From an uncultured Bacilli bacterium (GTDB lineage Bacteria; Bacillota_I; Bacilli_A; RF39; UBA660): a DNA stretch of 20,640 nt. A program made the translations under genes and the position numbers. This document shows, one piece after another, positions 8,003-15,837 of this stretch (its first letter is position 1; the number at the start of each line of letters is the position of its first letter). The notes beneath the pieces were generated by a model. The model saw only the letters and a program-made list of their open reading frames with translations. It searched no databases and was not told the DNA's origin. Location: contig CAJTZW010000020.1 of NCBI GenBank assembly GCA_910584305.1, positions 1 to 20,640 of the forward strand. The letters run 5' to 3'.

Positions 8003-8020
8003 TCTAAAAAAATGTATAAT
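7992..8020 (+). promoter_or_regulatory. Promoter for the pseudopilin gene
   Basis: TATAAT (8015-8020) is a perfect -10. TTGTTT (7992-7997), 17 bases upstream, is a weak -35 that coincides with the T-tract of the rpmF terminator. The start codon lies 20 bases past the -10, giving a leader of about 13 bases with GGGTGATAAC before ATG. Confidence 0.5.
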
Positions 8021-8039
8021 GATAATACTGGGTGATAAC

Positions 8040-8399
8040 ATGAAAAAGGGATTTACATTAATAGAGATGATAGCTGTAATTCTACTGATTGGTCTTTTAA
8101 CAGTATTTGCAATACCAGCAGTTGTAAATCAAATTGGGAAGAAGAGCGATGAAGTGGACGAAGTTACGGAGAAAATCATTTATAGTGCAACTGAACTATA
8201 TATAGAACAAAAAGATATTATCTTTACAGAAGGAACATATTGTGATATCACTCTACAAAAATTGATTGATGAGGGATATCTAGATAGAAATAGTGCAACA
8301 TATCCTTCTGGAAATGAAATACCAACCAATCGAATTATAAAAGTGACTAAGAATACATATAATCAAAATCAGTATGAGCTTGTGAAAAACTGTGAATAA
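8040..8399 (+). CDS. Type IV pilin-like (pseudopilin) protein
   Basis: The 119-residue product begins MKKGFTLIEMIAVILLIGLL, a class III signal. A prepilin peptidase would cut after Gly4 and methylate Phe5, with the conserved Glu at position 5 of the mature form. A single N-terminal hydrophobic helix follows, then a small soluble domain with two cysteines that could form a disulfide (C in TYCDI and the C-terminal NCE). This is ComGC-like or a minor pseudopilin. The ATG at 8040 is preferred over upstream starts because the signal begins there and SD GGGTGAT precedes it. No pilus ATPase, platform protein or peptidase gene is nearby. Confidence 0.8.
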   Translation: MKKGFTLIEMIAVILLIGLLTVFAIPAVVNQIGKKSDEVDEVTEKIIYSATELYIEQKDIIFTEGTYCDITLQKLIDEGYLDRNSATYPSGNEIPTNRIIKVTKNTYNQNQYELVKNCE

Positions 8400-8410
8400 A
8401 GGAGAGGAAT

Positions 8411-8725
8411 ATGACATATATACAATACCTTATTATCATTTGTATTTTAGTAATTATAGCGTTTGCAATTACTAAATCAAAGCAAAAAGATTTTAAAATT
8501 GAAGCCAATAAATTAGTAACCTATTTAGGTGGCAAAGATAATATTATTAGTTATGAGGTGAATCAATCTAGATTTATTGTTATGCTAAATGATACAGAAA
8601 AAGTAAATAAAGAAGGAATACAAAAATTAGGTGCGCAAGGAATTGTAGAAATTGGGAATCAATTAAAAATTATTCTGGGAGAAAATGCAAAACAACTAAA
8701 AAAGCATATTGACGATTTAAAGTGA
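8411..8725 (+). CDS. Membrane-anchored PTS EIIB-like domain lacking the phosphocysteine
   Basis: A single N-terminal transmembrane helix (about residues 4-21) precedes a domain (about 33-104) resembling the EIIB domain of glucose-family phosphotransferase transporters. The matching features are LVTYLGGKDNI, then a strand ending FIVMLND, then IQKLGAQGIVEIGNQLKIILGENA. In true EIIB the phosphorylated cysteine sits about six residues after the GGKxNI motif, in DACxTRLR. Here that stretch reads SYEVNQSRF, and Val50 occupies the Cys place, so phosphotransfer is not expected. It is 11 bases after the pseudopilin gene with SD AAGGAGAGG, and a terminator follows. Role unknown, possibly a sensing or structural domain. 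Confidence 0.7.
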   Translation: MTYIQYLIIICILVIIAFAITKSKQKDFKIEANKLVTYLGGKDNIISYEVNQSRFIVMLNDTEKVNKEGIQKLGAQGIVEIGNQLKIILGENAKQLKKHIDDLK

Positions 8726-8745
8726 TAAAATATATCACTTTTTTT
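8719..8745 (+). terminator. Terminator after the EIIB-like gene
   Basis: AAAGTGATA (8719-8727) and TATCACTTT (8733-8741) form a 9-bp stem with a 5-base loop, running into T residues to 8745. It overlaps the stop codon. Confidence 0.75.
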
Positions 8746-8801
8746 CATATTTCGACATAAAATGACACAAGAAAAATGTAGGATTATGTTGGGTGATAAA
8801 A

Positions 8802-10043
8802 TTGTTTGAAATTGTATTATTAAATTCTATTTTTTTAACTTTCCCAGTGATTATTTATTTACTATATCAAACATATAGTAAAACATTAAACAAGGAGAAA
8901 AATGAGTTATATTTAGATGTAGCACTTATTAGTTCATTTTATTTAATTGTAAGGTATGGTATTTCTAAATTCAATTTAATTTCACTCTTACTTATCAATA
9001 TACCTCTTATTACAGCCTATATTAAGAATCGCAAATTGGGAATAGTATTTCTATCTACCATTATAGTGGTTTACTATAATCAACACTTGCACTTTTCGAT
9101 TATATTTATGATAATTGAGTACGCTATATATTTTATAATATATATATATATTAACAAAAAAGAATATAAAAACATCTCACTATTATGCTGTTTATTGTTG
9201 ATAAAGTGTATTTGCTTTATGATTCAAATTCATATTTATAAGACACCAATTGTATTGGACTATAAAGAGATTATCTATATTGGAATTGCAATACTTGCAT
9301 TTTATATGGAGTCATTTCTAGTGATTCAATTGTTTAGACAATCCGATGATATTTTAAAACTATATAAAACAATGAGAGAACTCCAAGAAGAGAAACAGAT
9401 TAGAGAATCTTTATTTAAAATTACACATGAAATAAAAAATCCAATCGCAGTATGTAAGGGATATTTAGATATGTTTGATGTAAATAACCAGGAACATAGT
9501 AGAAAATATATTCCTATCATTCGAGAAGAGATTGAGAGGGTGTTAATTCTTTTAAAGGACTTTTTATCCATTACAAAGGTCAAAGTAGAGCAAGACATTA
9601 TAGATATTAACTTATTATTGGAAGATGTGATAAAAAGCTTTTTGCCATTGATTGCAGATCGAAGAATAAAAATCATTTCACATATAAAAGACGATGAACT
9701 ATACATTATGGCTGATTATAATCGATTGAGCCAGGTTTTTGTTAATATTATTAAAAATAGCATTGAAGCTTTAGACAATATCCAAAATGGAAGGATAGAA
9801 GTCACTATAAAAGAAAATAAAAATACAATAAAAGTGAAAATAGAAGACAATGGAATTGGAATCTCCCCAGAGAACCTAAAACGAATGAAAAATCCATTCT
9901 TCACAACAAAACAAAATGGGACAGGCTTAGGTATGTATTTATCTGCAGAAATTGTGAAGGCACATAATGGAACCATCCAATATACATCAGAAGGGAAGGG
10001 AACAACAGTAATTGTAACTTTACCGAATAAAAAAGGATATTAA
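8802..10043 (+). CDS. Multi-pass membrane sensor histidine kinase (KinB-like)
   Basis: About 413 residues. The first 180 are strongly hydrophobic, with roughly six membrane segments and no large extracellular domain. A charged helix (MRELQEEKQIRES) leads to the HisKA box ITHEIKNPIAV with the phospho-acceptor His at about residue 209. An HATPase domain follows with the N box FVNIIKNSIEAL, G1 DNGIGIS, F box NPFFTTKQ and G2 GTGLGMYL. This layout resembles sporulation kinase KinB. No response regulator gene is adjacent, so it is an orphan kinase. The start is uncertain: GTG at 8793 overlaps the only SD, while TTG at 8802 sits right after GGGTGATAAAA, matching the GGTGATAAC-start pattern of neighbours, so I chose TTG. 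Confidence 0.85.
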   Translation: MFEIVLLNSIFLTFPVIIYLLYQTYSKTLNKEKNELYLDVALISSFYLIVRYGISKFNLISLLLINIPLITAYIKNRKLGIVFLSTIIVVYYNQHLHFSIIFMIIEYAIYFIIYIYINKKEYKNISLLCCLLLIKCICFMIQIHIYKTPIVLDYKEIIYIGIAILAFYMESFLVIQLFRQSDDILKLYKTMRELQEEKQIRESLFKITHEIKNPIAVCKGYLDMFDVNNQEHSRKYIPIIREEIERVLILLKDFLSITKVKVEQDIIDINLLLEDVIKSFLPLIADRRIKIISHIKDDELYIMADYNRLSQVFVNIIKNSIEALDNIQNGRIEVTIKENKNTIKVKIEDNGIGISPENLKRMKNPFFTTKQNGTGLGMYLSAEIVKAHNGTIQYTSEGKGTTVIVTLPNKKGY

Positions 10044-10060
10044 GTTATTTCTTAATATCC
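10028..10060 (-). terminator. Terminator for RNase J gene (minus strand)
   Basis: GGATATTAAG (10035-10044) and CTTAATATCC (10051-10060) form a perfect 10-bp stem with loop TTATTT. On the minus strand the stem is followed by TTTTTTATT, a U-tract. On the plus strand no T-run follows, so termination of the kinase transcript here would be weak. The stem covers the last codons of both converging genes. Confidence 0.75.
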
Positions 10061-11715
10061 ATAATGACAGGAAGAATAATAGGTCGTCTTCCTGTTTTTT
10101 CTTGTATATAAGATGTTAAAACATTGGTAACTTCTGTCTTAATATCAGCGAAGCTAATGGTATTATGGAGTTTAGATAAAATTGCTTTTTTGCTAATAGA
10201 TTCTAAATCCTTTAATAAAGCTTCATTTTCATTCACAAGAACAAAGCCTCTTGTTGTAATATTAATTTTTCCAAGCAATTTTGCATTCGCAACATCAATA
10301 TTAGCAATCATAACAACAATTCCATCATTTGCCATAATTTTGCGGTCTTTAATTACAGCTACGCCGACATCTCCAATTCGATTCCCATCTACATATACGT
10401 CCCCAGCCTGGATAACTCCAGCACGTTTGATTTTACCTTTATACATAGAAAGTACATCACCATTTCCAAGTACAAAGGTATTTTCTTTAGGAATACCACA
10501 TAATACTCCTATGTCAGCATGTCTTTTAAGCATTCTATACTCACCATGGAATGGCATAAAATATTTAGGTTTCATTAATCGAATCATAAGTTTCAATTCC
10601 TCTTCGCTACCATGACCAGAAGTATGAATATCACTAAGAGATGTATTTGTAAATACTTTAACTCCTTTGAGATATAATTTATTGATTGTTCTAGAGATGC
10701 TGATAGCATTTCCAGGAATGGTAGAAGAAGAAAATATTACGATATCATCTGGTTGTAATTTAATCTGTTTATGACTTCCATCTGCAATACGAGATAATGC
10801 AGCAAGAGGTTCACCCTGACTTCCTGTGCAAAGTAAACATACTTTATTTGGAGGAAGGTGATTTGCTTCCTCAGCAGAAATAAAAATATCTTTATTTTTA
10901 ATATAGCCACCTTGAATAGAGATTTCTATATTATTTTCCATGCTACGTCCAAACGTTGTAATCTTTCTTCCATTTCTCTTACAAGTATCAACAATATGTT
11001 TCAATCGATAAATATTAGAAGCAAAAGTAGCAATAATAATTCTACCTGTTTCTCTTTTAAATATTTCTGACAAAGCATCATCTACTTTAGATTCACTAGC
11101 ACTCATACCCTCATTTAAAGCGTTTGTACTGTCGCTTAAAAGTAATGTAACTCCACGTTTTCCAATATCTGCCATTTTGTGTAGATTCGCCATAGGACCA
11201 ATTGGTGTTAAATCAAATTTAAAATCACCTGTAGTTACAACAGTCCCATTTGGTGTAGTAATACAAATTCCATGTGAATCTGGTATAGAGTGTGTCGTTC
11301 TAAAAAATTCTACCGAAATATACTTAAATTTGACTTTAGTTCTTTCATCATATACTACCAAATTTTTATACTGAATATTACGATCTTCTAGTTTTTTTCG
11401 TATTAAACCAACGGCTTGATTGGGAGCATATATAATAGGAATATTTACTGTTTGTAGTAAAAAAGGAATTCCTCCAATGTGATCTTCATGCCCATGTGTA
11501 ATGAAAAGTGCCTTAATTTTAGTTTCATTCTTTTTAAGAAACGAGACATCTGGGATGACGTAATCAACCCCCATTAAATCTCCTTCCGGAAATGTAATTC
11601 CAGCATCCGTAATTACAATTTCATTATTATGCATGACACAATACATATTTTTCCCGACTTCACCGAGTCCACCAAGTGCAAAAATCTTGGTGTCTTCGTT
11701 TTCAAAAAATTTCAT
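10045..11715 (-). CDS. rnjA: Ribonuclease J
   Basis: RNase J is a metallo-beta-lactamase/beta-CASP enzyme with 5'-to-3' exo- and endonuclease activity, central to mRNA decay and rRNA maturation in Firmicutes. The 556-residue product starts with the typical FALGGLGEVGKNMYC, and has the zinc motif HGHEDHIGG (H74, H76, D78, H79), TGDFKFD, the beta-CASP region with FGRSMENNIEI and CTGSQGEPLAAL, and HTSGHGS with PFHGEYRML. The C-terminal domain after about residue 455 is present. Length matches RNase J1. Paralogue J1 versus J2 cannot be settled without the rest of the genome; intact catalytic residues favour J1. SD AAAGGAG precedes ATG at 11715. Confidence 0.95.
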   Translation of the reverse strand: MKFFENEDTKIFALGGLGEVGKNMYCVMHNNEIVITDAGITFPEGDLMGVDYVIPDVSFLKKNETKIKALFITHGHEDHIGGIPFLLQTVNIPIIYAPNQAVGLIRKKLEDRNIQYKNLVVYDERTKVKFKYISVEFFRTTHSIPDSHGICITTPNGTVVTTGDFKFDLTPIGPMANLHKMADIGKRGVTLLLSDSTNALNEGMSASESKVDDALSEIFKRETGRIIIATFASNIYRLKHIVDTCKRNGRKITTFGRSMENNIEISIQGGYIKNKDIFISAEEANHLPPNKVCLLCTGSQGEPLAALSRIADGSHKQIKLQPDDIVIFSSSTIPGNAISISRTINKLYLKGVKVFTNTSLSDIHTSGHGSEEELKLMIRLMKPKYFMPFHGEYRMLKRHADIGVLCGIPKENTFVLGNGDVLSMYKGKIKRAGVIQAGDVYVDGNRIGDVGVAVIKDRKIMANDGIVVMIANIDVANAKLLGKINITTRGFVLVNENEALLKDLESISKKAILSKLHNTISFADIKTEVTNVLTSYIQEKTGRRPIILPVIMDIKK

Positions 11716-11758
11716 TTATTACTCCTTTCTTTTAAATAGTTTAAAGTCCGCCGTAAAC

Positions 11759-11787
11759 ATTATACATTTTTTATACCGATTTGTCCA
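11759..11787 (-). promoter_or_regulatory. Promoter for RNase J gene
   Basis: On the minus strand TGGACA (plus 11782-11787) and TATAAT (plus 11759-11764) are 17 bases apart. The leader is about 35-40 bases, longer than for most genes here, and contains CGGCGGAC-type GC-rich bases in an otherwise AT-rich context. RNase J leaders can be autoregulated, but nothing decisive is visible. Confidence 0.75.
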
Positions 11788-11791
11788 GTTT

Positions 11792-11821
11792 AAAAAAGAA
11801 AACATCTTATACATGTTTTCT
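11792..11821 (-). terminator. Terminator for the minus-strand gene ending at 11807
   Basis: AGAAAACAT (11797-11805) pairs with ATGTTTTCT (11813-11821), 9 bp with a 7-base loop. On the minus strand a T-run (plus 11792-11797) follows. The CDS stop codon lies in the loop. Confidence 0.75.
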
Positions 11822-12343
11822 CTTAGAAAGTAATTTTAAATTGAGTGCATCATCTCCTGCATTTACTTTCATATCATACATAGAAATTCCACTATAATCT
11901 ACAGTTGATTGAAAGTACTCATAAAAAACCTCAAAAGAATGTAAATCATTTGGAAGAATATTTTCATATCCATTTGCTACCTTTAATGTTTGCTGTATTG
12001 TATAGGTATTCCCTCTGGTAATATTTTCAAGAAGAGGACGATAAGTACAGTAAGATTCACCTTTATCAATTTCTGCCCCACTGAGGCAGCAAATAGTAAG
12101 ACGTGATGCCTTAGGATTTCGTAGATTTGGATGAAAGAAACAAATATCCCCAGGGAATAGAGATTGACTGGTATGTCTGTCGAGCAAGTTAGTTAAGTAG
12201 CCATAAAAGTCATCAGAATTTGTAAAATTAATATTCTTAATAGCGTTATAGATACGAGGGGGAAGAACAATGTCATATTTCTTTATATAATCTTTGCCGG
12301 GAGTACCTATATCTTGATACAAAGAAAAGTCAAAATCATCCAT
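11807..12343 (-). CDS. Unrecognised protein, 178 residues
   Basis: I do not recognise this family. The frame is open further upstream to 12601, but that part reads antisense through ftsY. The likely start is the ATG at 12343, preceded by GGGTGAG and AGGAGG. The product begins MDDFDFSLYQDIGTPGKDYI, looks soluble and cytosolic (no signal or membrane segment), and has a motif-like centre: FPGDICFFHPNLRNPKASR, then CCLSGAEIDKGESYCTYRPL. Three cysteines (CC and SYC) and the GDICFFHP stretch could bind metal, which is speculation. It has its own terminator and a plausible promoter (minus TTCACT, 17 bases, TAGAAT in 12365-12400), so it is probably monocistronic and diverges from ftsY. Confidence 0.75.
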   Translation of the reverse strand: MDDFDFSLYQDIGTPGKDYIKKYDIVLPPRIYNAIKNINFTNSDDFYGYLTNLLDRHTSQSLFPGDICFFHPNLRNPKASRLTICCLSGAEIDKGESYCTYRPLLENITRGNTYTIQQTLKVANGYENILPNDLHSFEVFYEYFQSTVDYSGISMYDMKVNAGDDALNLKLLSKRKHV

Positions 12344-12458
12344 ATTCTCACCCGACCTCCTGATGAAGTATATTCTAACATATTTTAGAGAAAAAGTGAA
12401 CAATGCGACTAGTAATTTAAAGTAAATTAGTGTATGATTAAATAGACAAGGTGATAGG

Positions 12459-13442
12459 ATGGGACTATTTGATAAATTTAAAAACATATTTAAAACAGAG
12501 ACAACAAGTGAAGTCAAAGAATATGAAGTAGGACTTGAGAAAACAAGAAAGGAATTTACTTCAAAATTAAATTTACTTACAATGAAATATAATATTATCA
12601 ATGAAGAATATTATGAAGAATTAGAAGACATTTTAATCACAGCAGATATTGGAGTAAATACAGTTATGAATTTTGTTGATCGTTTACGAAAACGTGTGAA
12701 ACAGGAAAATATCCGAAGTTCTGAACAATTAAAAGAAATTATTGTTGATGAAATGTTTATTATTTACGTACAGAATGATATTATTGTAAATAAGATTAAT
12801 GAAAGTAAGGAAGGTCCAACCGTAATTCTTTTTGTGGGAGTAAATGGTGTTGGAAAAACAACTACCATTGGAAAACTTTCCAATCAATTTTCTAAAGAGG
12901 GTAAAAAAGTACTCTTAGTAGCAGGAGATACATTTAGAGCAGGTGCAAAAGAACAATTAGAAGAGTGGGCAAATAAAACAGGTGCGGATATTGTTGTAGG
13001 AGAAAATAAAGATCCTGCCAGTGTTGTTTATGATGGCCTTATGAAAGCAAAGAATGAAAAGTATGACATTGTTTGCATTGATACTGCAGGTAGATTACAA
13101 AACAAGGTAAATTTAATGAATGAGCTTGCTAAAATCAATAAAGTTATTACTTCTATTATTCCTGATGCACCACATGAGACATTACTTGTTATAGATGCTA
13201 CAACAGGGCAAAATGGAATTAGCCAAGCAAAAAGTTTTAAAGAAATTACAAATATTACAGGAATTGTTCTTACAAAATTGGATGGAACTGCGAAAGGTGG
13301 AATCGTCTTAGCAATTAAGGAAAATGTAGGAATTCCTGTTAAATTTATTGGGCTTGGGGAGAAAGAAAATGATTTAAAACTATTTGATATTGAAAAATAT
13401 ATCTATGGTCTATTTAAAGATTGGAGTGATAGTGATGAATAG
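12459..13442 (+). CDS. ftsY: Signal recognition particle receptor FtsY
   Basis: FtsY is the membrane-associated GTPase receptor that docks the SRP-ribosome complex at the translocon. The 327-residue product starts with an amphipathic, membrane-targeting helix (MGLFDKFKNIFK), then the NG domain: G1 GVNGVGKTTTIGKL (about 126-139), DTFRAGAKEQL (insertion-box region), G3 DTAGR (about 208-212), G4 TKLDGTAKGG and the closing GLGEKENDL. The acidic A domain is essentially absent, as in many Gram-positives. The ATG follows ACAAGGTGATAGG. The 3' end overlaps the next gene by 8 bases. Confidence 0.95.
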   Translation: MGLFDKFKNIFKTETTSEVKEYEVGLEKTRKEFTSKLNLLTMKYNIINEEYYEELEDILITADIGVNTVMNFVDRLRKRVKQENIRSSEQLKEIIVDEMFIIYVQNDIIVNKINESKEGPTVILFVGVNGVGKTTTIGKLSNQFSKEGKKVLLVAGDTFRAGAKEQLEEWANKTGADIVVGENKDPASVVYDGLMKAKNEKYDIVCIDTAGRLQNKVNLMNELAKINKVITSIIPDAPHETLLVIDATTGQNGISQAKSFKEITNITGIVLTKLDGTAKGGIVLAIKENVGIPVKFIGLGEKENDLKLFDIEKYIYGLFKDWSDSDE

Positions 13443-13728
13443 TAGAGAAAGTAGGTCTGTCGCACAAAGATTATTGAATAAAGAGCCTATTTATAATATA
13501 GGCATCTTTGTACAGTGCATGGTACTTGCTTTATTAGTGATAGTCACAGTCAGTTATGCATTTATTCCAGAATTTTCGGGTATAGTAAAAATCTCGTTAG
13601 CATTAACCTTTATAACAATGGCATACAATAATGAAAAAATTTTAAAACGCAAGAGCTTTACTCCGTTATATGGCCTTGCTGGGATAGCCTTTGTGGTCAT
13701 GGCAATTGTAGAGGCTTATGGATCATAG
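13435..13728 (+). CDS. Small membrane protein of the ftsY-ylxM cluster
   Basis: The 97-residue product has a charged start (MNSRESRSVAQRLLNKEP) and about three hydrophobic segments: near residues 22-45, 47-62 and 75-95. No known domain is recognised. The start ATG at 13435 overlaps the end of ftsY and has GGAGTGAT as SD inside ftsY. Its own end overlaps ylxM by 11 bases. Such double overlap implies one polycistronic mRNA with coupled translation, so it may relate to membrane targeting, but this is only context. Confidence 0.75.
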   Translation: MNSRESRSVAQRLLNKEPIYNIGIFVQCMVLALLVIVTVSYAFIPEFSGIVKISLALTFITMAYNNEKILKRKSFTPLYGLAGIAFVVMAIVEAYGS

Positions 13729-14008
13729 ATTATATTTAATATCCTTATATGATATTTATGGAGAGCTACTGACGGCAAAGCAGCAAGAATATTTTGAAGA
13801 CTATTATTTTAACAATTTAACACTATCAGAAATAAGTGAAAACTACAAAGTAACACGAACGGCAGTTCATAACCAGCTTAAAGAAACAGAAGATAAATTA
13901 AAGCATTATGAATCGGTATTACAAATAAAAAATAGAAATGACAAAATTAAAAGTTATATTGAAAATATAGATGAAGAAATCAAAAGAAAAATTACAGATT
14001 TATTATAG
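13718..14008 (+). CDS. ylxM: YlxM-family SRP-associated HTH protein
   Basis: YlxM/p13 proteins are small helix-turn-helix proteins almost always encoded beside ffh, and described in streptococci as modulators of SRP activity. The 96-residue product shows the family core: LYDIYGELLTAKQQEYFEDYY, LTLSEISENYKVTRTAVHNQ (the HTH), then a coiled helix KETEDKLKHYESVL. It overlaps the upstream membrane-protein gene. Here ffh is not next but about 4 kb downstream, beyond an ATPase gene and a low-coding zone, while ftsY is on the other side. Confidence 0.92.
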   Translation: MDHRLYLISLYDIYGELLTAKQQEYFEDYYFNNLTLSEISENYKVTRTAVHNQLKETEDKLKHYESVLQIKNRNDKIKSYIENIDEEIKRKITDLL

Positions 14009-14026
14009 AATAATTGGGGTGACATT

Positions 14027-15781
14027 ATGTTTGGTAGAATTGTGTATATTAGTGATAATGAAGCACATATAGAAATAAATAGCGAAAACAAATTCGATAA
14101 TTTAATCAATATGCATGTTATATTTGAAGAACAATCAAAAAAGGTTGTAGGAGAAATACAAGATATAGATCATACAATTTTAAAAGTAAAATATTTGGGA
14201 GAATTTATAAATGGAAAGTTTGTTGGTGGTGTCATACAAAAACCTAGCATCCATGCGAATGTTCGAATGATTCGTGAAGAAGAACTTGAAGGCATTATTG
14301 AACCAGATGAAGGGACTGGTAATATGTTTTTAGGATATTCTCCTTTATATAATAGCCATAAGATTAATGTGAATATAAATGAATTGTTTAGCAATCATAT
14401 GGCTATATTTGGAAATACAGGTTCAGGAAAATCATATGGAGTCGCTAGATTGCTACAAAATATTTTTGATAGTTCAAATGATATTGTTCCTATAAAATCT
14501 AATTTCTTTATTTTTGATGCCTATGGAGAATATCATAATGCATTTAGAGAGATTGGAAAAATAAATCCAAATTTTAATTTTAAATATTATACAACCAATA
14601 AAAATGATACAGAAGGTTTCTGCCTACGTATTCCACTATGGCTACTTGAAATTGACGATTTGGCACTTTTACTAGGGGCTACAGAACATTCACAACTTCC
14701 TATTATAGAAAGAATGCTAAAATTGGTGCGTATATTTGCGGAGACAACAGAAAATGCTCGTAAATATCAAAATCATTTGATTGCAAAAGCCATTATGTCA
14801 ATTTTATATACAAATCAAACGGCTTCAGCAAAAAGAAACGATATTTTCTCTATTTTTACAACTTGCTCTACACCTGAATTTAATATGGAATCCCTAGTAC
14901 AGGGGGTAGGATATGTGCGAAAATTTAGAGAATGTTTCATTATTGATAAGGAAGGAAATTTTACAGAGAGTATATTGGTAACGCAATATGTTGCAGGATT
15001 TATTGATGATGAATTAGAACGATATGAACCAGAACAGATAAATGCGTATGACTTAAATGCATTAGAAAAAGCATTAGAATTTACTTTGATTTCAGAAGGA
15101 TTACTACGTAATGAAAAATCATATGGGGATGCGATTACATTAAAAGTAAGATTACACTCTTTAGCAATTAGTGATGTGGCAAGATTTTTTACATACCCTT
15201 CCTACATCAATTTAGAAAATTATATTGCAACGCTAGTTTCTTGTGGAAATGGTAAAAAAGCTCAGATTATCAATTTCAATTTAGAAGACATTGATGATAC
15301 ACTAGCAAAGACAATTTGTAAGATTTATTCGAGAATGTTCTTTGATTTTACAAAGAAACTCAAAATGAGGGCATCAATACCATTTCATATCTTTTTAGAA
15401 GAATCACATCGTTATGTACAAAATGATTCCGATAGAAATTTGATAGGGTATAATATTTTTGAAAGAATTGCAAAAGAGGGAAGAAAATATGGACTTATGT
15501 TGAATTTGATTTCACAAAGACCTGTAGAGATATCTGAAACTGTAATATCACAATGTAGTAACTTCTTTATTTTTAAAATGAATCATCCGAGAGATATTGA
15601 GTATATTAAACAAATGCTTCCAAATATTAGTGCAGATATCGTAGAAAAACAAAAGAGTTTGCAACCAGGAACATGTGTAGCTTTTGGTAAAGCATTTAAA
15701 ATACCAATGATTATTCACTTTGATAAGCCAAATCCAGAACCACAAAGTAGCAATTGTAATGTAATTGCCACATGGAAGTAA
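14027..15781 (+). CDS. HerA/DUF87-type AAA+ ATPase
   Basis: This 584-residue protein has an N-terminal beta-rich HAS-barrel-like domain (about residues 1-95) and a RecA-like motor domain with Walker A FGNTGSGKS (G129-S136), FIFDAYGEYHNAF, a Walker B-like IFLEESHRYV at about 455-464, and SQRPVEISETVISQCSNFF for the sensor and trans-acting residues. It belongs to the HerA-FtsK translocase group, hexameric DNA pumps. HerA proteins usually pair with the nuclease NurA in DNA end resection, or with effector partners in defence systems. No NurA, Sir2 or nuclease gene is adjacent. It starts 18 bases after ylxM with SD GGGGTGAC, so it could be read from the ftsY operon. Confidence 0.85.
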   Translation: MFGRIVYISDNEAHIEINSENKFDNLINMHVIFEEQSKKVVGEIQDIDHTILKVKYLGEFINGKFVGGVIQKPSIHANVRMIREEELEGIIEPDEGTGNMFLGYSPLYNSHKINVNINELFSNHMAIFGNTGSGKSYGVARLLQNIFDSSNDIVPIKSNFFIFDAYGEYHNAFREIGKINPNFNFKYYTTNKNDTEGFCLRIPLWLLEIDDLALLLGATEHSQLPIIERMLKLVRIFAETTENARKYQNHLIAKAIMSILYTNQTASAKRNDIFSIFTTCSTPEFNMESLVQGVGYVRKFRECFIIDKEGNFTESILVTQYVAGFIDDELERYEPEQINAYDLNALEKALEFTLISEGLLRNEKSYGDAITLKVRLHSLAISDVARFFTYPSYINLENYIATLVSCGNGKKAQIINFNLEDIDDTLAKTICKIYSRMFFDFTKKLKMRASIPFHIFLEESHRYVQNDSDRNLIGYNIFERIAKEGRKYGLMLNLISQRPVEISETVISQCSNFFIFKMNHPRDIEYIKQMLPNISADIVEKQKSLQPGTCVAFGKAFKIPMIIHFDKPNPEPQSSNCNVIATWK

Positions 15782-15782
15782 G

Positions 15783-15812
15783 TTGACAATTGAAAATAAA
15801 GTATACTATAAT
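15783..15812 (+). promoter_or_regulatory. Strong consensus promoter for the pilin-like gene
   Basis: Both hexamers are perfect: TTGACA (15783-15788) and TATAAT (15807-15812), 18 bases apart. The -35 starts one base after the ATPase stop codon. This is the best sigma-A-type promoter in the window. Confidence 0.85.
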
Positions 15813-15837
15813 GTTAACAGGAGATAGGGGGATAAAT

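Noticed and set aside
7801..8007. 68-residue plus-strand frame in rpmF
   Set aside because: It is an out-of-frame shadow of L32, rich in Val/Glu/Lys as expected from a shifted reading; no SD.
9326..9976. Minus-strand frames opposite the sensor kinase
   Set aside because: They are antisense to the conserved HisKA and HATPase motifs, with no SD and hydrophobic shadow composition.
10124..10615. 163-residue plus-strand frame
   Set aside because: It is antisense to conserved RNase J codons, with no SD and no recognisable domain.
12344..12601. N-terminal 86 residues of the longer minus-strand frame ending at 11807
   Set aside because: This part is antisense to ftsY, has shadow-like composition, and the SD-supported ATG lies at 12343.
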